This document shows positions 37,131 through 48,599 of a stretch of 64,000 nt of DNA, piece by piece; within the stretch, counting starts at the first letter, position 1; the number at the start of each line of letters is the position of its first letter. The stretch spans positions 23,574,197 through 23,638,196 of the forward strand of contig CM057149.1 of the NCBI GenBank assembly GCA_029964075.1, written 5' to 3'. Origin of the DNA: Patiria pectinifera (lineage: Eukaryota > Echinodermata > Asteroidea > Valvatida > Asterinidae). A program made the translations under genes and the position numbers. The notes under the pieces are model-generated. The model was not told the DNA's origin and searched no databases. It saw nothing but the letters and a program-made list of their open reading frames with translations.

Positions 37131-37486
37131 GGCCCCCCAAAAAGTCTACGGTTTCTGGTATGGAGCTTGCCCAAAAAGTGGTGCGGCGACGCGTTTTTTT
37201 TTTTTTACCTGATTTTTTGCTTCAAATGTCGGCTGATGACTGCAAATGGTGCCCGACTAAACTTAGTGCACATATGGGAGTCCAGAGAGGCCACATAAAG
37301 CTTATTCTCGACCATAACCCAATCTCAAAACACGTTAAAATTGTGTAGCAGCAGGATTCCAGTCAAACCAGTGAGTTTGGCGGTTTTGAGACATCATCTT
37401 TCATTGAAAGAAAAACGTTTTCATTTTGCCTACGCGCATGGCTACGGCGACGCGCGCATACCAGAAACCGGAGACTTTTTTTGGCC
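37131..37486. mobile_element. 356-bp MITE with 3-bp TTA target duplication (PIF/Harbinger-like)
   Basis: The inverted ends read ggccccccaaaaagtct...ggtttctggtatg on the left and cataccagaaaccggagact...ggcc on the right. TTA occurs on both sides (37128-37130, 37487-37489), and the empty site exists at about 30120. Three-base TWA duplications are typical of PIF/Harbinger elements. No transposase frame. Confidence 0.8.
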
Positions 37487-37489
37487 TTA

Positions 37490-38759
37490 GCAAAACATGA
37501 TTCGACTCGCATTACTTCTGATCAAGGTATGGCCCCACACACACACTTTTGAGAAGTGATTGTCGTCCTTGATCAAAAGTCACAGAAGTCAAACTTGTTT
37601 ACAGAAAGTAGGATTCTGATTCAACCTCGTCCCCGGGGGCCTACTTCAACTTCGGTTTCTTCAGTCCACTGTTCCATTTGTTCTGAAGCGTATATGTTAA
37701 CTGTACGACAAGTACCTTTTCGTATAGTGCACTACATAAAACATTAGGCCAACAGTTTTCTCATTGTCTTAGTGTCGTGTACTGAAACAGCATGAATCAC
37801 CACAAAAAACTCAATACTCTGGCAGATGTAACACTTGCAATTTACGTCAGTTAGTTTTTGGATAGCTGCAATAAATGATGGACTCTGGCTTTAATACTCC
37901 AAAATATGTTAACAACCACTGCAAATGGCAATATTGAGACCGAAAACAACCGAGTTAAACGGGACACAATGGTAACAGCGTGCGTGTGTGTGGGGGGGGG
38001 GGGGCCTGAGGTTACGTGGAGGGGCGCCAAAAATTCCATCCGTGCTGAAAGGTAGACAGGGCTTTTTCACCGGACACCCGCCCTCCGTAAAATCAAATGG
38101 GGGGAGGGGGGAGGCTGGACACCATCTTCCAATGGGGGCACTGTTCAAAACGTATATATCGTGGCTACATTACACAATAACTACTGCTATTCGCGTCACG
38201 TCATTCGCGTCAAGGGACGTTTCAATAAATCGCCTCTCGCGGGAAAAACATTTTGATGAAAAATACGCACAAAATCGCGGAAGACTAATCATGGTAACTC
38301 ATATGGCTGTGCTTTTCTCCGGACGCCAAATTTTCAGGGGGGGGGACTTTTATGGCCCCATGGCTCCCAGCTAGCTACGCCGCTGAAGGGTAAACATTTC
38401 AAGGATTGCAAACGTCTGTATAATGTCCATTTGCTATTATACTTTTCAGTTTCATGCTTGAACTTGGATTTGTATACAGTCAATAAAAGGGTAGGGAGGG
38501 AAGGGAATCTTCCTTTGTGTTTTGGGCTGATATCGATACTTTTTCTTTAATTGCGGACCAACCCTCTTTAGAAAACATTAAAGTCAATTAAACATACTTG
38601 AAGTCTAGTCGCTCTTGACAACAAACGCTAATATTGAGTAAATTGCCAAAGGAATCTAGAATCTGCAATACAAAATAATTAAAGAATTGTCCCACATACG
38701 GAAATCTGGAGTGTATTCCGCCCCACCAAATGATTAGTTGCCGTGTCCCCTGTTATTAT
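37490..38759. other. Repeat-bearing intergenic region
   Basis: 37490-37600 continues the dispersed repeat. 37990-38160 resembles the G-run elements at 41.8 and 51.6 kb (shared cggacac...ccgtaaaatcaaa and gcactgttcaaa). No gene recognised. Confidence 0.45.
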
Positions 38760-39350
38760 TCAATACGAACCGACCAGCCGACCCCGGCGGTATAAGCAGG
38801 AGGTCGTGGGTTAGAGTCCAACCGAGTAAGCTTGTGGGGATTTTTATCGCAAGCACTCCGATAACCTTAAATATACAGTTTATGAAATGTTACGTCTGTA
38901 AATGGCAATACGACACAGTACATCAAAAACTCTGAATATGGGTTGATACAAAAACAAAAAAAAACACCGTGAATAAAATTGGCTCTCATCCATAGGGCCT
39001 ACGTCAATAAAACTAGATCCGGGAATACTGATCCAGAAACATCAATGTGATTGGTGATTCCATACAAGGACACATCTGCGATGGCCCTATAGCAAAATAT
39101 CTTTCTCAAGACATACTCTGATTGTGTGCCAAAACCATGCTTGTATCATCAAAGGCACAATTTCCCCAAATATTTCCCATATCCGCCCCACTAGAACTGG
39201 TTTCTTCCGGTTCAGTTATGGCTTGGTACCGCGCCAATGTGCAAGACTGTACCGGGCCAATTCTGGCAGCCAGCATTCGGCCAGTTCTGTGTGTACCGTA
39301 CCTGGCCATTAATGGCACCGTTCCTAAATGCTTGCTGGGTATCCGGGTTC
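38760..39350 (+). repeat. tRNA-headed dispersed repeat
   Basis: It starts with a decayed tRNA-like head (agcaggaggtcgtgggttagagtcc near 38797). It continues through ttacgtctgtaaatggcaa, gggttgatac, ctacgtcaataaaactagatccggga and a terminal part with repeated accggg/ggccaattctggc. It matches 63300-63710 in inverted orientation, and its right part matches 48600-48850 inverted. It ends about 160 bases before lectin 2. Confidence 0.75.
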
Positions 39351-39416
39351 AAACGTAGCTGTTACGCATAAAATAATGAGATTCCAAATAGTGGCCAAGA
39401 ATGTTGAGTTGAAAGC

Positions 39417-39426
39417 GAATATAAGG
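39417..39426 (+). promoter_or_regulatory. TATA box of lectin 2
   Basis: gaatataagg lies 85-94 bases before the ATG at 39511. The same element, in the same position and context (aggaacRcttcg just downstream), precedes lectin 4. Confidence 0.6.
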
Positions 39427-39510
39427 AGGAACACTTCGGTTTCCAGATCATTTATCCACTGCATCTGATGGGCCTGAGAATATACCAAAACTGAGTTCAA
39501 TATCATCATC

Positions 39511-40017
39511 ATGGCTTTCCGTAAGATTTCGTGCGTGTTGTTCTTGCTGGTCCTCGGTTTAGTATCTGCGGATTACTGTCCACCGTTCTGGACACGCTAC
39601 GGTAACTACTGCTACCGTTTCTTCGGCCCTCCCAAGACCTGGCAATCGGCAGAGCAGCACTGCGGAGAGTTCTTCACCCGAAATTACGACCAAGGGCACC
39701 TGGCGTCCATCCACAACTCCAGGGAGAACGACTTCTTGATACAGCTGTGGACAACTTCTCTGGTTCCCAACTCGGGCAGTTCAGGAATCAGCGTTTGGCT
39801 CGGGCACAGCGATTCGGAGTCGGAGGGTTACTTCTCCTGGAGTGACGGGACCGCATACGATTACTCGGAGTGGCGCCGAGGACAGCCGGACAACTCGAAT
39901 GGCGAGGATTGCGGATCGTTTTCCCAGTCACGAGCTACCGCCAGTAATCCGATCGGATGGAACGATTTAGGCTGTGGAACTGCCCTGCCGTATATTTGCA
40001 AGATGCCCACTGAATAG
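39511..40017 (+). CDS. Secreted C-type lectin, QPD type (lectin 2)
   Basis: 168 residues, intronless and intact. The signal peptide is MAFRKISCVLFLLVLGLVSA. The mature domain starts DYCPPFWTRYGNYCYRFFG, has all six long-form CTLD cysteines, WLG in the core, QPD at 125-127 and WND at 150-152. QPD is the galactose-type motif in known lectins. The N-terminal third is almost identical to the other copies, whereas residues about 84-155, the ligand loops, differ strongly. It is the only plus-strand member. The 3' flank, with gagtcgtgtcaagac, is homologous to that of lectin 4. A poly(A) signal candidate is at 40518. Confidence 0.93.
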   Translation: MAFRKISCVLFLLVLGLVSADYCPPFWTRYGNYCYRFFGPPKTWQSAEQHCGEFFTRNYDQGHLASIHNSRENDFLIQLWTTSLVPNSGSSGISVWLGHSDSESEGYFSWSDGTAYDYSEWRRGQPDNSNGEDCGSFSQSRATASNPIGWNDLGCGTALPYICKMPTE

Positions 40018-40439
40018 ATGGGAGTGAAGGGGAGCTATCCTCTGAAGTGACCTCTTCCAACTGACTGATTGTTCCTTTAAAATAATTCCCAAATGAACAG
40101 GCATCGAAATGAGTCGTGTCAAGACTATAGAACAAACGTCATTCTCAAGACTTGACATTGAAGAAAAAATCCTAGTGAACAACTCAAGTTCCACGTTGTT
40201 AAAATTGCGCAACCATTTCCTCGTGTGTCGTTACATCTTTAACGATGCACTGCGGAGAGAACCTTTCGGATGTTTTTCTTAACATCCTGTGATGCATGCT
40301 GAACTTGAATACAAGGTTTCAAACAGTAAATGCAAGTTTGATGCCCCTTATCCCAGAGATGAATTGGAACGATTAGGCCTACCCTGGGCTTACTTTAATT
40401 TGACACTGTAGACAAAACATGAAATGCAACTTTACTGTC

Positions 40440-41396
40440 GGACATGATGTTGGAAATCACTTCATATGCTTTTAAAAGTCTTTTAAGCTTACAAGTGTGC
40501 ATGTAGGAGCCTTGCTTAATAAAATTATATTGACATAAAGCTGTTGTTTGTAGGATAGAAAGCTGTTTAGATAGTTTGCGTAATTTGTTTCAATGTATAA
40601 CATGGGAAGTTATCTTATTACACGCGTTTAGCCTAATTTACCACAAGTAAAAGGGAATGTACAACATTTGCTTTTGCTGCAATTTTCAGAAAAAATGGAT
40701 TTGGAGGATTAGTATGGTATATAAAATATTGTTAAACTGACTTGTTTCATGTTTTGGGATTGTAGATGCTGGAAAAACCAAGAAAACCTATCATGTTCTT
40801 GTAGTCTGGTTCCCAGACCCCACTTAAGATGAAACGAAGCAATAAATACACTTTGGGGAATTGTAAGGTCAGAGAGTCAGTCTAGCAGGCTTGTACCCCT
40901 TCACAGGTGTGTGATCAATTACAAAGAAAGGTCAGAATAACTAAATATGAAAAATTAAGAACAGTCTTAAAAGTTTTTTTTAAATGTCAGCCGACCAGGA
41001 GCCACGATTTTAAAGGATGCTTTAGACTGTCAGTCCCTAACAATTAAGGTATTTCGTGATAATTTGATCATTTCGTTTTTTGATGTTTGCAAATGTTGTA
41101 GGGAATGTACAACATTTGCTTCTGCTGCAATTTTTCAGAAATAAATGGATTTGGAGGATTAGTATGGTATATAAAATATATATACATGATGTTGGAAATC
41201 ACTTCATATGCTTTTAAATCTTTTAAGCTTACAAGTGTGCATGTAGGAGCCTTGCTTAATAAAATTATATTGACATAAAGCTGTTGTTTGTAGGATAGAA
41301 AGCTGTTTAGATACTATAGTTTGCGTAATTTGTTTCAATGAATAACATGGGAAGTTATCTTATTACACGCGTTTAGCCTAATTTACCACAAGTTAA
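40440..41396. repeat. Two-part local duplication downstream of lectin 2
   Basis: Segment X (40441-40648) recurs at 41184-41396, and segment Y (40653-40731) at 41101-41181. The order is X-Y-spacer-Y-X with both parts in direct orientation. X contains AATAAA (40518-40523) in cttgcttaataaaattat, a possible poly(A) signal of lectin 2. Copies are nearly identical, so the event is recent. Confidence 0.8.
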
Positions 41397-41812
41397 AATA
41401 GCCAGCTGCATTTACAGTATTCCGGGAATCCCACTGTGTTGGAAAGCATTGGCTTTTTGAAGGTCACTAAACTGTCAACCAATTTTTTTACCACAAAATG
41501 TGAAGAAAGTACACAGAATCTGATATGGAAATGATACCAAGCGATCAGGGAAATTTTTTTCAGATATGTTTTTTCTGGAATCGGTAATTAGATGATCAAT
41601 GAAACACAATTAATCATCCTCCAATTTCGTTTCTTTATAACACATTCGACACTTTCCTCTATTAAATGGTCATTCAATACTATACTTTGAAAAACACAAG
41701 TGGAAGGCATTTAATAAAAGAAATGACTGATTAATATGTTATAAAGTTATGATTTTGCACTGTCCCAACTGTGTATGTCCCGCTCTCTTTTTTAAAATTT
41801 ATATGTAATCAT

Positions 41813-42217
41813 GGGCGGATCCTGGAATTTTTGCAGGGGGGGGGGTTCATCAGCGAAAAAAAATGACACGTAGACAGGTTTTTTTTCTCCGGACACTTGG
41901 CTTCCGTAAAATCAAAAGCTGGGGGGGGGGGTACCATATTTCAATAGGACCCATATTTTAATAGGGGGTGCTGTTCAAATTGAACAATTATTAACACCAG
42001 ATTACAGAATGGTGTACAAATAGCCCCTATCTAAGCTGCCTCTGTCCGTATTTTGAACGAGTGGACATTACACCAGTATATTGGGGGGGGGGTGTCAGAG
42101 CAGGAGGTGTGGGGGTTCCGCATTATTTCTTTGGAATTTCTATGAAAGCATGCAGGCTGCAAGCTGAAGTGAGTAAATGTCATTGACCTTATGCCCCCCC
42201 CAGCTCCACCGCTCCGA
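41813..42217. mobile_element. 405-bp G-run element with 8-bp target duplication (hAT-like)
   Basis: Starts gggcggatcctggaattt and ends agctccaccgctccga. Flanks are gtaatcat (41805-41812) and gtaattat (42218-42225), an 8-bp duplication with one change. Internal landmarks (cggacacttggcttccgtaaaatcaaa, gctgttcaaatt) are shared with 51642-52110. Non-coding. Confidence 0.7.
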
Positions 42218-42225
42218 GTAATTAT

Positions 42226-43289
42226 GTCGCGGCCGCGAGTTAATCACACTGAAACAGAAACACCCCCGTGACAAAAATGAATTTGCCCTCTCAAAAGAGT
42301 GACACACACATTCTTAAAAGACAAAATGGTTTCATACCAGTAAAATACACTGTCATAGACCTCAGTGTTATAGACCTCAAAATTATTTCAAATACTCACA
42401 ATTCTTAAAGGTTTTGAGACACACCTCAAATTTAAGCTTATTTCATCATCTTCCATTTTCCGTTCAATTCTTGGGTATTAACTAATGACTTTTGGGAGAA
42501 AATTCCATCAAAAGATGATCAACCCCCCCCCCCCCTTCAAACAGTCCTGAAGCCCATTGCCATGTTGAAAATGGGCGCCTACGCTCCATTGCCAAATAGA
42601 GCCATTTTTAGGGCCTAATTTCATCCAAACTTCACAGAAATGGGAGCTCGCAGTCCTCTGCACGGCCTCCACCCTTTCTTTCCTTTTTTAAATAAATCCT
42701 CAAGTTCACAGCCATCAAATTTCTTTAAATACCAGAGAATTTGAGGGCATGCAAATCGTGATTTGCCCTGCGCAGGCACTTTCGGGCGTACTTACAGGTC
42801 TGCACCCATAATATGAGCAAACGCATCGCTGTGAAAGAGAACGAGTTACCTGACACTACAATGGTAAATCCCTTGCACCCAACTGTTCATCCCGTCGTGG
42901 AGGTAGAGAGCGCTAGCAACAAGATGAACCAAATCAAAATTGGGAAGTTTGGCACAGACATTGTAATTTATTTAAACCGTTACTAGTCGAGCGGTAAACA
43001 CTGTTGAAAACCTGCAACCCTACTATTAAGTACGAAGTGGCATGCCTTGTAAATTAGCAAAATCAGTTGAAATGTTACATGCTCAGACTATTCGTGAGGA
43101 GCTAATTGAATGGAATATATGAGGGGCTTTTCTAGTTATAGTTTGTGAAGGCAAGCCATGCCTGGCGACTATTCTCAGTATACACTCTGCTTCATTTTCC
43201 ATCGAGACAAATGCTTGGTTCGAAAGTTTCAACCTTGAGTTCCACGACTAGTGTTATGTTACACTATTAATTGATGTGTCATTTAATAC
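42226..43289. other. Intergenic region without recognised features
   Basis: No gene or element recognised. It has a C-run at 42523-42535 and short frames only. Confidence 0.4.
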
Positions 43290-43612
43290 CTCCGCCAAGG
43301 ATGTTATGTTTTCATCGGATTTAGCTAGTGTGTTTGTTGGTTGGTTGGTTGGTTTGTCTGTTAACAAGATAACTCAAAAAGTTATGGACGGATTTCCGTG
43401 AAATTATTTTTAGGGTTGGTCCTTGGTAGAAGTACAAATCGATTAGATTTTCGGGAAGTGATCCGGATCTGTGTCTGAATCAAGGAATTTTTTTAAAGGA
43501 TTCTCCACCACTTATGCGACTATTTCTTTTGGGTGAGCTGACAGTGTGGCGATGAATTGCTTAGCCTTTGCGGTGGTAAAATTTGCGCTCTCTAAGTGCC
43601 TATAGTTACTAG
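43290..43612. repeat. Widespread cctccgccaagg-type dispersed repeat
   Basis: Starts cctccgccaaggatgttatg, contains ggttggttggtt, aaaagttatggacggatttc and gtgatccggatctg, and ends near gcggtggtaaaatttgcgctctc. I recognise this as a repeat seen across many marine invertebrates. The ends (cctccgccaagg / cctttgcggtgg) look like eroded inverted repeats. The class is uncertain. Confidence 0.6.
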
Positions 43613-43652
43613 TTACAAATGAATTATGGAAACAAAAACAAAATCTGTTTAC

Positions 43653-43734
43653 ACATTTTCAGAAGTCTGAGCAGAAGCCGATTTTAATTCTGATAAGAAT
43701 TAAAATTGGCTTCTGCTAAGATTTCTGAAAATGT
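43653..43734. repeat. 82-bp hairpin
   Basis: Arms from acattttcagaagtc inward to gattttaattct pair with the complement ending at 43734, with a few mismatches. The loop is about gata. It could be a small palindromic MITE. Confidence 0.8.
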
Positions 43735-44137
43735 ATTCTAGTGAACCATCTGCAAATTTTAATTTACAAAGAATCAAGGTTGTCAAAATTGTTAGTTTGC
43801 AAAGCGTCATGAAAGTACCTTATATAGCACTCAATCAAATTCAATCCAACGGTAATGATTATGTGCAACTTTGCACGTAGGCCTATAGCATTATACCTCA
43901 CGTGAATGCAAATGTGAAGCCAATTTGACGTCATGAAACATTCATTGCGAAATTGGCTGGATTTATGTGTTTTAGTTTGCGAATTCCCAGCGCTGATAGA
44001 CTATCCCTGATGGCCAAAACAATTACTTCCATGTTCGCTTTCCCCCTGAGTACAAACTGGCCTTAAGACAGTAGAATTAAGTATTGGTTCCATGTTAGAC
44101 AGTACATAAAACTTTTCTAAACTTTTGCTTAATCAAA

Positions 44138-44449
44138 CAGTGGAGCCTAGCGGTTAAGAACACCGGACTCACGTTCTGGTGTTTCAGAGGCAAAAGTAAC
44201 GTGGGTTCGAGCCCGCCGGCGGACACTTGTGCTCTTAAGCAAGGCACTTAACCATTATTGCTTCGTCCTTCGGATGGGACGTTAAGCCGTAGGTCCCGCG
44301 TGTTGTATAAAAGCACGTAAAAGAACCCAGTAAACACTTATCGCTAAGAGAAGGGGTTTGCCCCGGTGTTTCTGGCCTCCTGTATAAACTCCCACGTGGA
44401 ATATTTAGGAGAAGAACCAACCAAGAACCAAGAACCAAACATGGATTCC
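44138..44449 (+). mobile_element. tRNA-derived SINE, near full length
   Basis: A box cctagcggttaag (44146-44158), B box ggttcgagccc (44203-44213), conserved core gcaaggcacttaacc...ggacgttaagccgtaggtcccg, and a tail of ccaagaa units. The paralogue is at 19648-19940. The core resembles the shared central domain of broadly distributed metazoan SINEs. Transcription would be by RNA polymerase III from the internal boxes. Confidence 0.75.
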
Positions 44450-45072
44450 CAGTCAATACGTATGACAAACATCAACTTTTTTTCAACCGTCAGAATATTC
44501 CGCCTTAAATGGTAATCATGCACGTGCTTGCAAGCAATTGTTTTTTACGTGCATTACCAATAAAGTTACGAAACTTATATTTTGCACACACTTTTCTGTC
44601 TTCTAAAAATTTAAAGTGTTCAGTGAGCTGATACGCCAACAAAATATGCACCCTTCCGAAGATTTTGAGAATGTTCATTGCTTCAAACGACTATAAAATT
44701 TACACAAATTTTAATGCAAATGATGTTATCTACCTTTAACAACGTGCAGCGGCTTGAAGTACGTGACTCAAAATATCTCAATAACTACGAGAAAAACAAA
44801 CTTAAAATGGAAATCCTGTGGGCACTCAAATTCATTCATTAATGACCGGAACATGATTGTTACAAAGGTGAGGTTATTGGCCCCGCTATGTCTCCATGGA
44901 CTTGTATGGACCACCGCAGACGGGAGGCTGCTTGGGGTATTAAGCAAAATCAGAGAGGTGGGGGCAAAGGGGCCTGAAAACAACTGTAACACATGAGGGT
45001 TTGGAATTTGGGGCCATACAAATTCTGTGCCCATTAATGTAGAATCTAAAATCAACCTAAAGGATTAAAGAT

Positions 45073-45425
45073 ATGGTGAGGCCCCCCCCAAAAAAAATAC
45101 TCGGTCTCTGGTCAGCGCGCGTCGGTCTTAATCATGCGCGTCAACCTTTTTTTCCCTTCAAATTAACACGGAAGCCACAACAGCGCCCTCTATTGCCACA
45201 CCTCCTCAAATGTTTGTACCAAGGAGCACCAAAGAATGGAGAAATTGCACCAGAAGGCAAATGATAAAAGGCACCAAGGCAAAATATGGAGGACACCAAT
45301 GTATAATGAGGACACAAAAAAAGCAAAAAAGTATCCCACCTTGTCTGTACAATTCAAGCTTATAAAAAGCCCCCCAAAAAAAAAAAAAAAACGCGTCGCC
45401 GCATCAATTCCAGAACTTCGGTCTG
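45073..45425. mobile_element. Relative of the 37.1-kb MITE
   Basis: The left end gaggccccccccaaaaaaaa...ggtctctggtcagcgcgcg and right end acgcgtcgccgc...ccagaacttcggtctg resemble the inverted ends of the element at 37131, at greater divergence. It is absent from the corresponding place in duplication unit 2, so it probably inserted after the duplication. Boundaries approximate. Confidence 0.5.
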
Positions 45426-46776
45426 ACTAGAGACCAACAATTTTTTTTTTGCCTAAAAGACGGGTAAAATAAACTGACTAACCCTTATAAGGACAATAAT
45501 ATCAAAGATTCAAGTATTGCATCTAATGCACAGGGCTATTAAAACAACAGCCAGACACACAAAGTTTGGGTCGTGCAAAATCATAACATATGAGATTTAA
45601 TTAGTCACTCAATTCTTTATGAACAATGCCGAATACTTTGTCATATTATATTCACCACTGATTGATGGCAATCTAATGGCAAGCGTTATTTTTTTTTGTT
45701 AAAGAGATAATGTGTATACTAATAGGACCACCTTTCCCATCACCAATTCCTGATAAACACCACAAAAAAATCACAACTTTTTCACCACGACTGTCTCCAA
45801 AGCAAATACATGTCTTGTATCTTCCCAGCACTGCCTCGTTTCCCAATTTATCCCGTTTGCCCGCTACCTACCACCTGTCATGACTGTCTCAACAATTTCG
45901 ACTTGAAATTCTTGTAGTACAATTGCCAAACACAGATCGTTTGGTACTAGTTACATTATATTCACAATCTTCATATACGTCATATACCTTAATCAACAAT
46001 TCGGTAGGCATTCTTGATTTAAGTATCTTTAACGTATGCCGATGTTTTCCGAGATTTTGCGAAATCCACACTTAATTAGCAGCTGGCAATTTGGTATATA
46101 ACTTGTAGTATTTACTTTTCACTACATAAGATACACTTCGCATGTTATTCATTAAAATTAATTACTGTAACTATCCAAGCGGCTTTTCCATACTACAAAA
46201 GCATTTAAAAATATGATAAAGTGGCTTTCCAACGTCAGTTCTAAAGTCGCACAGAGTAAAGTTGTATTTCATCTTTTGTCCAAAGTGTCAAGATCAAAAG
46301 AAGTCCATCAGGACAAGAAGATTAAGCAAGCTAAAAATTCGTGTGATAGTTCCGAATTCATCTCTTGTGTCAACGAAAATTAATGTTTATCATAGGTGGG
46401 CATCGAAATTGCTTCCGCCCTCTAAAAAGTCATTCGTTTAACCGTGAAGCGTTTAATCTGAAGTCTCATTACTGCTTTATTGTATAACACAACGTATATG
46501 CCAGGGTTTCTCACGCAACCAGCCTCAACTGTAGCAGTAAGTATATCCTACTTGCGTTCCAGGTTTACGGCATGCATCACATCACACTGAAGAAATTCGA
46601 AAATCCCCATCAAGTGTTCTGCCGCAGCGCATCCGAAATGGTAGGTGCGCCAGTTTAACAACGTTGAGCTTGAAGTTTTGGTGCCTTATGTTTGAGGAAT
46701 ATTGAAAAGGGACAATTAATGGGACTGTCAGAAGAGTTGGAAGTTGTCACTTCAAAGTTATCTTCCCCTTTCATTT

Positions 46777-47280
46777 TTAATTAGCGGTCATCTTGCAGAT
46801 GTATGGTTCGGCGCTGTTACAGGTGTAATCATTCCATACAACCTGATCCAGAAGGGGTCGATTCAGAAAGTCTCCGCAGTCCTCACCGGATCCGTTGTCG
46901 TCCGGTTGTGGAGAACTCCAGCCGCTGTAGTCAAATCCGGTCCCGTCACTCCAGGTGAATCTCCCTTCCCTCACCAGGTCATTGTGGCCGATCCAGGCAT
47001 GGTTTGCTAACGTATATTCGTCGTTAGGCACCAAAGATGTTCTCCACAGCTGTATCAAGAAGTCGTTCTCCCCGGAGCTGTGGATAGACGCCAGGTGCCC
47101 CTGGCCGTTACGGGTGAAGAACTCTTGGCAGTGCTCCTCTGCCGATTGCCAGGTCTTGGGAGGACCGAAGAAACGGTAGCAGTAGTTACCGTAGCGCGTC
47201 CAGAACGGTGGACAGTCATCCGCGGATACTAAACCGAGGACCAGAAAGAACATTACGCACGAAATCTTACTGAAAGCCAT
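46777..47280 (-). CDS. Secreted C-type lectin, QPD type (lectin 3)
   Basis: 167 residues, intronless. I choose the Met at 47280, which begins the conserved signal peptide MAFSKISCVMFFLVLGLVSA, not the longer upstream frame. Single long-form CTLD with QPD at 125-127 and WND at 149-151, WIG in the core and all six conserved cysteines. It is most like lectin 4 (shared SPQPDD, SGEDCGDF and QVVWNDYTC). Residues 21-60 match lectins 1 and 4 almost exactly. Its upstream flank matches that of lectin 1, while its 3' flank matches lectin 4, so its history is mosaic. The 3' end is AN-stop. Confidence 0.93.
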   Translation of the reverse strand: MAFSKISCVMFFLVLGLVSADDCPPFWTRYGNYCYRFFGPPKTWQSAEEHCQEFFTRNGQGHLASIHSSGENDFLIQLWRTSLVPNDEYTLANHAWIGHNDLVREGRFTWSDGTGFDYSGWSSPQPDDNGSGEDCGDFLNRPLLDQVVWNDYTCNSAEPYICKMTAN

Positions 47281-47360
47281 GATGATGATCTTCAAGTCAG
47301 TTTTGTTGTGTTCACAGGCCAAGTTGCAATGGATGAATGATCTGGAGACACGTGATGTAC

Positions 47361-47374
47361 CTCTTTTTATTTGC
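47361..47374 (-). promoter_or_regulatory. TATA-like element of lectin 3
   Basis: Minus-strand tgcaaataaaaagag aligns with the TATA region of lectins 2 and 4 but reads AATAAAAAG in place of ATATAAAG. Position about 85-95 before the ATG is conserved. Confidence 0.45.
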
Positions 47375-48093
47375 AAAATTCTTGGCCGCTATTTTGCATC
47401 TCAATATACTTTCTGGGTAACAGTTATGATTAAACCCGGATACCAGACAATATTATTCTCGGTTATAATTGAGTTTTATTTCTAAGACCGGACATGTAGC
47501 TCAGCCATTAAAATTTGGGTCATGTCCAGATTGACGGTATTATCTACGTATTGCTTTCCTAGAACAACAGGTAGTTTTGAGAAACAGTCGACGTTTGTGC
47601 GTGGCACAACATTTCCCAAAGGTTCAACTTGTATACGTTTATAGATAATCATCATTTCTATGAAGGCAGTACCGGAAGAACAGGGCTCTACCAGACACGG
47701 GCTGGCACGTGCCTCCCACATTTTAGCATTTCAGACCCAGCTTTTAAACATTTCGGAAAAATGTAGAGTATGCAGACTAACAACGGCCATTAATCCACCT
47801 TACTATTTGCTAATTATGCTTAATCCAAATCTCACAAGAAGTCAACTTATGACAAGTCCCAATATCCCAGTTTATAGAAGAAGAAAGTTGGTTGGACGCG
47901 AGTATTTATAGTGCGCAGTCCGTTTACCCTCTAAATATACGCCCTCAAACAGCACCTCAGACAAGTTGGCCTATTTTGAGTGCAGACAATTTAATTCAAG
48001 TTCACTTGGGTAATCTACCATAAACCACGATGATTTTAAAGTCGGGTTTGCTGTGAAGAGATCTCGAGTCACGTCTCAAGAAATACCTAGGTG

Positions 48094-48282
48094 CATGGGC
48101 GTCGTTAGGATTTTTTTTGTGGGGGGGCAAAGCACATCCCCCCCCCCCAAAAAAAAATCCTTGTACTTTCGCTAGTATATTCTCCATTTAAATTTTACAC
48201 CTCTTTTTTGTCTTTTTTCCCTTTGCTTTTCCAGTAGGGAGGGGGGAGGGTGCAAGTGCCCCCCCCCCCCGCGACGCCCATG
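48094..48282. mobile_element. hAT-like MITE, 189 bp, with an empty site in the window
   Basis: The ends catgggcgtcg (48094-48104) and cgacgcccatg (48272-48282) are perfect inverted repeats. Flanks are cctaggtg and ctgagacg. The paralogue on the opposite strand at about 63010-63030 reads ccgaggtg once with no insertion, so both flanks are decayed copies of that 8-bp target. Interior is G- and C-runs. Confidence 0.8.
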
Positions 48283-48540
48283 CTGAGACGTATGTATTTC
48301 GATTTTGTTGTTTTCAGTGTGTTGGCCACAATAAGCATACACTTGGTGTCAAAATCTTAACAAGACATCGGCCGAAACAGGGGACCATGATTATTTCGTT
48401 TTCTGTCCATACCATTGTCTGTCTTCATAATTTCCCTCCCAAACGCCTCCCTTCAAATTGACAGCACGCACGTCCTGAAGCTTCGACCGGATTTTGATTT
48501 ATAGTTTGTTTTTCTTGTAGGTATCCAGTTTCAGTCCCGT
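48283..48540. repeat. Dispersed repeat carrying the 48.1-kb MITE
   Basis: With 48055-48093 it matches 62770-63050 in inverted orientation, including gtatgtatttcgatt, ttggtgtcaaaatctta and aatttccctcccaaac. No coding capacity. Confidence 0.7.
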
Positions 48541-48599
48541 ACCTCAAGCCACCGCACGCATTAGGGTATATACATATATGAGATGATTTGCTTGCAGTG

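Larger units (their letters stand above)
44600..48010. repeat. Segmental duplication unit 1 (contains lectin 3)
   Basis: It aligns in order with 50750-54360: 44630-44830 with 50770-50980, 45520-46260 with 52410-53220, 46380-46776 with 53300-53768, and lectin 3 with lectin 4. Offsets grow from about 6.15 to 7.0 kb because of insertions, including the element at 51642. This is a tandem duplication that carried a lectin gene. Confidence 0.8.
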
